A DNA stretch of 64,000 nucleotides from Chloroflexaceae bacterium. GTDB lineage: Bacteria; Chloroflexota; Chloroflexia; Chloroflexales; Chloroflexaceae. The translations under genes were made by a program, and so were the position numbers. Position 1 is the stretch's first letter. Every line of letters begins with the position of its first letter. The stretch covers positions 1 to 64,000 of the forward strand of contig JAAUTZ010000009.1 of the NCBI GenBank assembly GCA_012031225.1, written 5' to 3'. Positions 57,001-64,000 of this stretch are shown piece after piece. The notes under the pieces are model-generated. The model was not told the origin of the DNA. It did not search any database and saw nothing but the letters and a program-made list of their open reading frames with translations.

Positions 57001-59737
57001 CAACCTCGCCATCCCAACGTTGTTTGCACTGGTAGCGGTGGGAGCGTGGGGCATCGTCTACAACCTGATCGCCCCGCGTAGCTACCGCCTGCGCCGCTTG
57101 CACGAATCCGCCCCACTCGCCTATAATACGGCGGGCGTGGCGTATACGATACAAGCGGATGCCCAGCCAAATGCAGCCGATCCTGTAGCCGCCCCGCCTG
57201 CGGCACCCACGCCGCCCACCGCTCCCCCGCCAAGCCCATCGCCGCGTTGGTGGTTGCGCCTCGAACGCAACGCCATCACGACGGCCCTGCTAGCACCAAT
57301 CTTCATCCTGCTGCTTGGCAATCTGGTGCAGGCGTTGTGGTTCCTGAATGGCTACGCCGCAGCCAATACGCATCGCCCCGAATGGGCCTTCTGGGATGCG
57401 ACACGGATTGTGCGCGGCACAATCAATGAGTTCCCCTTCTTCACCTTCCTGTTTGCCGATCTGCACGCGCACATGATCGTGATGCCCTTTGCGTTGGCCG
57501 TGGTGGCCGTGCTCGTGGCCCTAGTACGCCGCCCGTTGGGGTTGCCCGTCGGGGCCGGCGTGGGCATGCTGGTGCTACTCGGCTGGCTGATTGGCACATT
57601 GCGGGTGACCAATACGTGGGACTTCCCGACCTTTGCCGCCCTCACGCTAGCGACCTTGCTGCTGCTGACGTGGGCTGCATTGCGGCGCACGCTTGCCCTG
57701 CCTAGCCCGGATAGTGCGGTGTGGCAGGTGCTACGGGCGGGCAGCCTATGGCTAGGGCAGGTGGTGCTGGTGCTAGGGCTGAGTACGCTGCTGTTCCAGC
57801 CGTTCTTCGCATCCTTCGCCACCGAATCGAGCGGGGTTGAGCTGCTCAAGGAGGGCGGGCGCAGTTCGCTGGCCGAGCAGGTCATCTTCGCCGAGCGCAC
57901 CAATCTGTGGGACAGCCTGCGCCTGTATGGGCTGTGGTACTTCATCTTCATCAGTGGCGGGGTGGTGTTGGCGTGGCGCACCCTGCGCGGCACAAACATA
58001 GCGGCCCACCTGCGCGAGAGCCGCGTGCTACCCTTTGTGATAGGTATTGCCAGTGGCATTGGGCTGTGGCTAGGGTGGCTCTGGCTGAGTAGCGCAGGCT
58101 CCACCCCGCCCGCACCAGCCCCCGATCAGCTAGGCGGGATCGGCGGCTGGCCCGCATTGGTGCTGCTATTGCCCCTGCTCGGTGCAGCCCTCACCCTGCT
58201 GTGGCTACTGCGCGATCAGCACCCGCGCAAGCTGATGCCCGTGCTGTGGGGCACGCTGGCACTTGGCATTATTGCCGGGGTGGAGATCGTGCGCGTGCAG
58301 GGCGATGTAGGGCGCATGAACACGGTGTTTAAGTTCGGCTTGCATGCGTGGCTGCTTGCCGGTCTCACTGCCGCCATCGCTGTGGCGTGGCTGTGGCGGC
58401 TCGGCACGGCATCGCGCACAGCTGCCGCAGGTATGGCAGATACACCCGCGCGGCCCAAGCGGGATAACCTGCTCGCGGCGGCGTGGATTTGGCGTGGGGC
58501 GTTGGTGGTGCTGGTGCTTGCGTCGCTGGTCTATCCATTGACAGCAACCCCCGCCCGCCTCGCGGATCGCTATACCGACGGGTTGCCGCAGACATTGCAC
58601 GGCAGCCGCTTTATGGAAGACCCCAACGTGCGCTTCGGCGAGAATGGGCGCGACTTCCTGCTTGCCGATGATTGGGCCGCGATCCAGTGGCTCCGCGCCA
58701 ATATTCAGGGCACACCGATCATCCTCGAAGCGCACCTGCCATCCTATCGCTGGGCCGGGCGGGTGGCGGTGTATACCGGCTTGCCGACGCTGCTCGGCTG
58801 GGAGTGGCATCAGGTGCAGCAGCGCATGGCCGTGAATACGGGGCAGGTGATTAGCAACCGCCAGAGTGCGATCCAGCAGATCTACGGCAACCCCGATCCG
58901 GCGGCAACGCTGCAACTGCTTGATCTCTACGGGATCGAGTATGTGTATGTCGGTGGGGTCGAGCAAGCCCTCTACAGCCCAGAGAGCCTGAACAAATTTG
59001 AGGCACTGACTGCACAGGGCGCATTGGAGAAGGTGTACGACGCGGGGACAACGCGCATCTACCGCAAGGTGGTGCCCGGCGATCCGACGGTCTTTACGTT
59101 CGATCTGGCCGCCGCCCCACCGAGCATGCGGACCCCCCCACCGCTGCTGCTCGCTACCCCCGTGAATGAGCTACCGGCTGTTGCCGGCTATGCGTGGAAC
59201 CAGAGCGCAAGCAGCAACGATTGGCTGGCGGCGGGGCTGTGGTTGTTGGCGTTTGCGGCATTGGCGGTGCTAGGGCTACCGTTGGCGGTGAGCCTGTTTG
59301 CGGCGTGGCGCGGCGATCTGTTGGTGTGGGCCCGCCTGCTCGGTCTGATCCTGTTCAGCTACGCCGTCTGGCTGCCGACGAGCTACGGCGTGTGGCGGTA
59401 TGATCTGGTTGGTGTGCTGGGCGGGCTAGGGCTGTTGCTGCTGTTCAATCTAGGGCTACTGCACTGGCTCGGTAGCCGCGCTGCCCCCGCCCTGATGATA
59501 CGCTGGTTGCCCCTGCTGCGCCCGCCCGCCCGCCGCTGCTACGCGGTGTGGCCCACATCTGGCAGGTGGTGCGGGCGCGGCGGCACAGCCTGTTGGCAGG
59601 CGAGGCAATCTTTCTGGTGGGCTTCGGCTGGTTTGCGCTGGTGCGGGCGTTCAATCCCGATCTGTGGCATCCGGTGTGGGGCGGCGAGAAGCCGATGGAG
59701 TTTGGCTTCCTCAATGCGGTGCTACGCAGTCCGGTGA
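54083..59737 (+). CDS. GT-C glycosyltransferase plus DUF2298 membrane protein, first segment of a frameshifted giant gene
   Basis: The N-terminal 80 residues are Pro/Ala-rich. From about 60 to 720 lies a GT-C (family 39/PMT-like) module: membrane helices, acidic HPDERFF in the first loop, then [34 protein letters not shown]; it would transfer a sugar from a lipid carrier at the membrane. From about 760 to 1700 comes a DUF2298 module with [31 protein letters not shown] and [19 protein letters not shown]. The frame leaves the homologous path at about 59530, inside a GCCC tandem; the last 70 residues are out-of-frame. No function of DUF2298 is known; sugar or lipid-linked roles are inferred from the fused GT-C module. 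Confidence 0.8.
   Translation: [1884 protein letters not shown]
59520..59531 (+). repeat. (GCCC)3 tandem at the first frameshift
   Basis: Three GCCC units are followed by GCCG. Adding one unit, or one base, joins the upstream frame ...[10 protein letters not shown] to the downstream PPLLRGVAHIW without a stop. Confidence 0.7.
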
Positions 59738-61125
59738 TGCCGCCTTACGATCCATTCTTTAGCGATGGCTACATCAACTACTACTACTACGGCTACATGC
59801 TCTTCTCGATCCCGATCAAGCTCACGGGCATCGCTCCCGCCATCGCCTACAACCTCGCGCTGGCGACGCTGTTTGGCTTGGTGTTGGCGGGGGCAAGCAG
59901 CCTTGTGGCCCACCTGACCGGACGGCTGCGCTATGGGCTACTAGCGGCGGTGCTGGTGGGCGTGGTCGGCAATCTGGGGGGCGTGCTTGCGGTGGGTTGG
60001 TCACGCGGGCTGAACTCCGTGCTACAGGCGTGGCGCAGTGGCGATCCGGCGGGCTTTGGCGGGCGGCTCGGCGATTGGTTCATTGGGCCAAGCCGGATCG
60101 TGGATGGCACAATCAACGAGTTCCCCTACTTCAGCTTCCTCTACGCCGATCTGCACCCGCACCTGATCGCCCTGCCGCTCACGCTGCTGGCGATTGCGCT
60201 GGCCCTGCTGCTGTATGAACAGCACCGCCGCGTGCCGCTGGTGTTCGATGGGCCCGCCTATCTGCTGTATGGCACAGCCGCCCTTGTACTGGGCACGCTC
60301 GCCGTCACCAATTCGTGGGACTTCCCGACCTACACCCTGCTCACCGGTGCGGCAATGCTTGGGGCGGCGTGGCGGGCGCAGCGCACGGGGCCGGCATGGG
60401 GCGGATTGGCGGCGGCGGGCGTGTTGGCGGCGGTGCTGGCAATCGGCGGGATGGTGTTATATACGCCCTTCTTCGATCACTTCTACGCGATGGTCTCAGG
60501 CATTGGGGTGCAGTTGGGCGGCACGACCTTGCCCGAATATCTCGTGCTGTATGGCATCTTCCTCGCGTTCGTGCTGCCCTTCGTAATCGGCGTGGTGGTG
60601 CGCCTGCTGTGGGGCTTCTGGCTGCGCCCCACGCCAACCCTGCGCACGGTGGGGGTATTTAGCGTGGCGGGCCTGCTGCTCCTGATCGGCATCGCGGGCT
60701 TCACCCGTCCCGTGCTGGGCTTGCAACTGCTGCTCCTCGCCCTGATCGGTATCGGCGCGATCCTGTTCTTCAATCGTCGCTTGGCGAGCAGCACATGGTT
60801 CCTGCTGCTGCTGGTGGCCACGGCGGCGAGTGTCTCGCTCGGCATCGAATATGTGTACATCCGCGATCACTTGGTGGGCAGCGACTTCTACCGGATGAAT
60901 ACGGTCTTTAAGTTTGGCTTGCAGATCTGGGTTCTGCTAGCACTAGTTGCCGCGGCGCCCTGCCGCTCCTGCTACGTGGTGTGGGGCGCATCGGACAGCG
61001 CACGGGGCTTGGTACGGCAACCGCGCAGGCGGGTCTGCTGGTGCTGCTGGCAGTGCCGCTCCTCGCCGGCTTGGTCTACCCATTGGCGGGCACGCCTAGC
61101 AAAGCCAGCAACCGCTTTGCGGTAG
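59548..61125 (+). CDS. Second DUF2298 module, middle segment of the frameshifted giant gene
   Basis: The reading frame, from the GTG at 59548, encodes a paralogue of the preceding DUF2298: [54 protein letters not shown] and [14 protein letters not shown]. The GTG has no ribosome-binding site and the frame extends open to 59521 with PARPPLLRGVAHIW, so this is a continuation, not an independent gene. Homology is lost near 60955, where the frame must shift by -1 again; the final 55 residues are out-of-frame. Confidence 0.75.
   Translation: [525 protein letters not shown]
60946..60966 (+). other. Second -1 frameshift site
   Basis: The frame changes within GCCGCGGCGCCCTGCCG. One added base would join LLALVAAA to ALPLLLRGVGRIGQRTG, which matches the same position in the first DUF2298 module. 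Confidence 0.65.
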
Positions 61126-62282
61126 CACCGTTGCCGACACTGGATGGGCTAGCGTTTCTCGAAACGGCCACGTTCGAGTATCCGTGTGATTCGTTTCCGG
61201 GCTGCCCGCCCAACATTGCTACCCTGAATATCAACCTTGAGCCGGATGCCCAAGCGACGGCGTGGCTGAATGCCAATATTGAAGGCACCCCGATCATCGT
61301 GCAATCGCCGCTCTGGTTCTACCGCGCCTACGGCATTCGTATGGCCGCCAACACCGGCTTGCCCACCGTGATTAGTGCGCTGCATGTGAATGAGCAGCGT
61401 GATCCGGTGCTTGCTGGCCTGCGTGACCGCGAGATAGACACCTTCTTCCGCACAACGGATGTTGAAATGAAGCTCCGCACGATTGCCAAATATCGCATCA
61501 ACTACATCTACATTGGAGCGATAGAGCAGGCTTTCTATGAAGCGGCTGGGCTGGACAAGTTCCAAGCGATGACCGAGAACTACCTCGACGTGGTCTACAA
61601 TACGCCGGGCGTGGTGATCTACCGCGTGCGCGACGTGCCCTCGAACTATGCCGTGCCGCCGCCCTTCGATTTCAGCGCGACAGCGCGACAGCCGGGTACA
61701 CCGCCCGCGAATGTGCTAGAAGGGCCTGTGCTGCGGAATGAAGGTGAGGGCGGTGGGGCTGCGCCTGTCGCCGCCGAACCTGCCGCCGATCTGGTGCAGC
61801 TTGAGCAGCAGGTGCAAGCCGACCCAACCAATGGGCCGTTGGTATTTGGCTTGGCGGTGCGCTACCGCGATCTGGGGCGGCTGAATGATGCCGCCGCAGT
61901 CTTGGCCGTGGCGGCGCAGGCAAACCCGGATGACATTGGCGTGCAGCATTTGTGGGGCGATATTCTCGCACAGGCGGGCCGCTTCGAGGAAGCCGAAGCC
62001 GCGTATCGGCGGGCGGCTGAGCGCAAGCCGGATGTGAACAACTGGAATAAGCTGGCTACTGGGCTACTCGCGTGGGGCGAGCTAGACAAAGCCGAAGCCG
62101 TGCTAGACCTTGCCCAAGCCGCCGACCCGAATGCCCCTGAGCCGTACTTCCGGCGCGGCGAGCTGCTACTCCAGCGCAACCGCCCCGCAGAAGCGCGGGC
62201 GGCGTTGCAACGCTTCCTCGAACTCGACCCGCAGCATTATTTGGCGGGGCGGGCGCAGGAGTTGCTCGCGCAGGCGGAGTGA
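60981..62282 (+). CDS. End of DUF2298 module plus TPR domain, last segment of the frameshifted giant gene
   Basis: The first 60 residues finish the second DUF2298 membrane part (LLVLLAVPLLAGLVYPLAGTP). The next 200 form a soluble domain found after DUF2298 in this gene as well (WLNANIEGTPIIVQSPLW, YRINYIYIGAIEQAFY). After a Pro/Glu-rich linker come four TPR repeats (FGLAVRYRDLGRLNDAAAVL ... LELDPQHYLAGRAQELLAQAE). The GTG has no ribosome site. It overlaps the DUF488 gene on the other strand by 227 bases. Confidence 0.75.
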   Translation: MGRIGQRTGLGTATAQAGLLVLLAVPLLAGLVYPLAGTPSKASNRFAVAPLPTLDGLAFLETATFEYPCDSFPGCPPNIATLNINLEPDAQATAWLNANIEGTPIIVQSPLWFYRAYGIRMAANTGLPTVISALHVNEQRDPVLAGLRDREIDTFFRTTDVEMKLRTIAKYRINYIYIGAIEQAFYEAAGLDKFQAMTENYLDVVYNTPGVVIYRVRDVPSNYAVPPPFDFSATARQPGTPPANVLEGPVLRNEGEGGGAAPVAAEPAADLVQLEQQVQADPTNGPLVFGLAVRYRDLGRLNDAAAVLAVAAQANPDDIGVQHLWGDILAQAGRFEEAEAAYRRAAERKPDVNNWNKLATGLLAWGELDKAEAVLDLAQAADPNAPEPYFRRGELLLQRNRPAEARAALQRFLELDPQHYLAGRAQELLAQAE

Positions 62283-62742
62283 GGCAGGGGTAGGGTAGCC
62301 CCATCTCAATGGTAAGGTGCTGCACCTGTAGCGCGGGGATGCGTGCGCGAAGGGCATCTGCGACAAACATACGGTGGCAGCGACGGTAATCTGCCTCGAA
62401 ACACATCAGGCAGCAGCGTTCCTGCTGCACCTGCTGGGCTACCGCGTGCAACACCGACTGCTGTGTTGCGAGATAGGCACAATACTGCTCCGTGTAGTGA
62501 TGCCAATCGTTGTCTTGGCGGTAGGCTGTGCGGATCGGGCGTGGGCAGCCTAGCGCAACAAGATGGACATAGGCAATCTGATGGTCTGCCGCCGCCGCCC
62601 GCAAAGCCGACTTCGAGAAGCCTGCCTTGCGGCTCAACGGCAGCTGCCGCACATCCACGAGCGTTTCGATCCGATGGGCGTGCAGGATTGCAAAAAACTG
62701 GGTTGGGTTGAGGCCTTCGTAGCCAAGTGTTGCGAGGTTCAT
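62056..62742 (-). CDS. DUF488 family protein
   Basis: NLATLGYEGLNPTQFFAILHAHRIETLVDVRQLPLSRKAGFSK and the Cys-rich LMCFEADYRRCHRMFVAD are the family signatures; DUF488 proteins of unknown role recur near DNA-repair and stress genes. Homology should end near residue 155 (GLPYPCL); the remaining 70 residues are Ala/Arg/Gly-rich and antisense to the TPR gene, so they may be chance run-on. The ATG at 62742 is seven bases after a TATACT, pointing to a leaderless mRNA. Confidence 0.8.
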   Translation of the reverse strand: MNLATLGYEGLNPTQFFAILHAHRIETLVDVRQLPLSRKAGFSKSALRAAAADHQIAYVHLVALGCPRPIRTAYRQDNDWHHYTEQYCAYLATQQSVLHAVAQQVQQERCCLMCFEADYRRCHRMFVADALRARIPALQVQHLTIEMGLPYPCLTPPARATPAPAPPNNAAGRVRGSVATPPALLRGGCAGVAARRAGSTAQGHSGRRLGQGLARLRLCLARPTRVAQ

Positions 62743-62749
62743 AGCATAC

Positions 62750-62778
62750 AGTATACGCTCGTTTGTCCCGTGCGCCAA
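62750..62778 (-). promoter_or_regulatory. Leaderless promoter of the DUF488 gene
   Basis: TATACT (62755-62750) lies seven bases before the ATG; a weak -35, TTGGCG (62778-62773), is 17 bases upstream. Confidence 0.5.
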
Positions 62779-62802
62779 GCGGCTTGGGTTAGGGCGGCGC
62801 GT

Positions 62803-62830
62803 TTGACATCCCCTTCAATCATAGTATAGT
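62803..62830 (+). promoter_or_regulatory. Promoter of the Trm112-like gene
   Basis: TTGACA (62803-62808) is 16 bases from TATAGT (62825-62830); the leader is about 70 bases. Confidence 0.7.
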
Positions 62831-62904
62831 ATGCAGTGGAATGATTGTGTAGCTGTTGCTTGCAGGTTGAATGAATCGCACCAGAGCAAAACAGGAGGAT
62901 TTCT

Positions 62905-63243
62905 ATGTGGAAGAAAATCGCAGGTATCTTGGCCGTCGTCGCCGTTGGGTTCCTGATTGTGCGGGCAGTGCGCCAGTATCGTCAAGATAACGTGTTTGAT
63001 ACGGCTCCGGCGGGTGGCGGCGAGGGCACACCCCCAGCCAAGCGTAGCATCAGCCCGGAACTGTTGGAGATTCTGGCTGACCCGGCGGACAAGGGTCCCG
63101 TCAAGCTGATCAGCGACAACGGGGGCAAAGAGTGGTTACTGAATCCGCGCAATGGCTTCCGCTATCCGGTGGAAGATGGCATCCCGATTATGCTGATTGA
63201 AGAAGGCGAGAAGCACCGCGACGAGAGCCTGATCGAGAAGTAA
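62905..63243 (+). CDS. Membrane-anchored Trm112/UPF0434-like protein without zinc cysteines
   Basis: Residues 5-24 are a membrane segment, followed by a flexible linker and a UPF0434-like domain: ISPELLEILADPADKGPVKLIS and GFRYPVEDGIPIMLIEEGE. In family members the stretch LLEILACPxCKGPL binds zinc; here ADPADKGPV has no Cys, so the metal is lost. The 112 residues are about 50 longer than the soluble YcaR type because of the anchor. AGGAGG is well placed before the ATG. The role is unknown; a structural or scaffold function at the membrane is possible. Confidence 0.72.
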   Translation: MWKKIAGILAVVAVGFLIVRAVRQYRQDNVFDTAPAGGGEGTPPAKRSISPELLEILADPADKGPVKLISDNGGKEWLLNPRNGFRYPVEDGIPIMLIEEGEKHRDESLIEK

Positions 63244-63272
63244 GCCGCAGGCCTGACCAATACCCCCACCCT

Positions 63273-63309
63273 AGCGCGGGTAGGCAGAGCTAGCTTTGCT
63301 GCCCGCGTT
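63273..63309 (+). terminator. Long hairpin after the Trm112-like gene
   Basis: AGCGCGGGTAG pairs with the complementary CTGCCCGCGTT, and the arms continue through GCAGAG/CTTTGC with one bulged G, around a TAGC loop. A TTGGTGTTT stretch follows. Confidence 0.6.
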
Positions 63310-63433
63310 GGTGTTTGCAGCCCATGCACCCAGAGCTAGACACCCCCTGAGTATCGCCCACATGGGCTACCTCGCCCGCGTAGGCTACGTGGGTTGCCCG
63401 CTTCCTGACCCCTAACACCTCGCACCTGACCCA

Positions 63434-63442
63434 TGCTACAAT
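63434..63442 (+). promoter_or_regulatory. Extended -10 for ald
   Basis: TGCTACAAT is an extended -10 about 50 bases before the start codon; no -35 is evident. It follows a run of CACC/CTGACC-type repeats. Confidence 0.55.
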
Positions 63443-63490
63443 AGAGGGTAAAGTAAATCAAGCGCATAGAGGTTGAGAGGAGTTGGTGTG

Positions 63491-64000
63491 ATGGTGATCG
63501 GCTTACCCAAAGAGATCAAGGATCGGGAGAACCGCGTCGCGGCTACGCCTTCTGGCGTGCGCGAACTCGCTAGCAACGGGCATCAAGTGCTGGTGGAGAG
63601 CGGCGCAGGCGTGGGCAGTGGCTTTGCTGATCCGCAGTATGTGGCGGCGGGCGCACAGATTGTCCCGACAGCGGCGGATGCATGGGCGGCGGATATGGTG
63701 ATTAAGGTCAAGGAGCCGCAGCCGAGCGAGTATGAATACCTGCGCCCCAACCTGCTGCTCTTCACCTACCTGCACCTTGCCGCCGCCGAGAGCCTGACCC
63801 ACGAACTGGTGCGCCGCCAAGTGACCGGCATTGCCTACGAGACGGTGGAGCTACCCAATGGCACGCTGCCCCTGCTGACCCCGATGAGCGAAGTGGCTGG
63901 GCGCATGGCGACCCAAATGGCTGCTTACTACCTGATGCAGCCGCACGGTGGGCTGGGCAAGCTGCCCGGCGGGGTGCCCGGCGTACTCCCGGCCCGCTTC
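63491..64000 (+). CDS. ald: Alanine dehydrogenase, N-terminal part (3' end outside window)
   Basis: [26 protein letters not shown] is the start of alanine dehydrogenase; [28 protein letters not shown] and [19 protein letters not shown] are family motifs with catalytic Lys and His. It interconverts alanine and pyruvate with NAD. GAGAGGAG is eight bases before the ATG. The frame is open to the window edge at about 170 residues of an expected 370. Confidence 0.93.
   Translation, partial: MVIGLPKEIKDRENRVAATPSGVRELASNGHQVLVESGAGVGSGFADPQYVAAGAQIVPTAADAWAADMVIKVKEPQPSEYEYLRPNLLLFTYLHLAAAESLTHELVRRQVTGIAYETVELPNGTLPLLTPMSEVAGRMATQMAAYYLMQPHGGLGKLPGGVPGVLPARF

Noticed and set aside
59520-59737. Programmed -1 frameshifting in the giant gene
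   Set aside because: There is no slippery heptamer of the X XXY YYZ type followed by a clear pseudoknot; indel or decay explains the break better, though tract variation is kept as a separate idea.

Overview
The window is a GC-rich bacterial chromosome segment that most resembles the phylum Chloroflexota (class Chloroflexia). This is inferred from gene content: fused trehalose synthase-maltokinase beside GlgE, very long DUF2298 membrane proteins, BMP-type binding proteins, MetX/MetY under a SAM riboswitch, and short intergenic regions. There is no rRNA gene to confirm it. I found no tRNA, CRISPR array, insertion sequence or prophage. The content is mostly housekeeping metabolism with several lineage-specific genes.

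Layout. 1-10.2 kb: the end of a sugar/glycerol-phosphate-type ABC binding lipoprotein, then cell-wall genes (murE on the minus strand; a phosphatase, an RDD membrane protein, an alpha/beta hydrolase, a membrane-anchored MurF-like ligase and ddl on the plus strand) and a CCA/poly(A) nucleotidyltransferase. 10.3-21.1 kb: an alpha-glucan/trehalose cluster, glgE, treS-mak fusion, glgB, treY. Trehalose can become maltose, then maltose-1-phosphate, then linear and branched glucan; TreY starts the way back to trehalose, but its partner TreZ is absent here. 21.1-25.6 kb (minus): an HU protein, metX and metY behind a complete SAM-I riboswitch with its terminator, and a membrane hydrolase. 25.9-35.3 kb: dnaK, then on the minus strand a BMP binding protein paired with a Cache-HAMP-GAF-SpoIIE phosphatase, a TPR protein and a UbiB/AarF kinase with a large insertion. 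35.5-41.4 kb (minus): glycyl-tRNA synthetase, a tyrosine recombinase, a small membrane protein, gatC, a DUF429 protein and a luciferase-like oxidoreductase.

41.7-53.9 kb: an orphan Hpt protein, a secreted subtilisin whose core is split by a large insertion, a lipoprotein, a MocR regulator facing a 61-residue protein across a cluster of operator-like repeats, a compact unit encoding a 15-residue peptide, an ABC-F ATPase, Mrp, MoaA, two overlapping tail-to-tail antitoxin-like genes and an alpha/beta hydrolase. 53.9-62.3 kb: a giant GT-C/DUF2298/DUF2298/TPR membrane-protein gene, preceded by two chained micro-ORFs and interrupted by two -1 frameshifts. 62-64 kb: DUF488, a membrane-anchored Trm112-like protein lacking its cysteines, and the start of alanine dehydrogenase.

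Regulatory signals are unusually readable. Many promoters have an extended -10 (TGnTAnnnT) and several place the start codon 6-9 bases after the -10, implying leaderless mRNAs. The best candidates for something undescribed are the 15-residue peptide unit (47.7-47.9 kb), the MocR operator cluster beside it, the chained micro-ORFs before the giant gene, and the BMP/SpoIIE pair. All functions are read from sequence alone; no searches were run.
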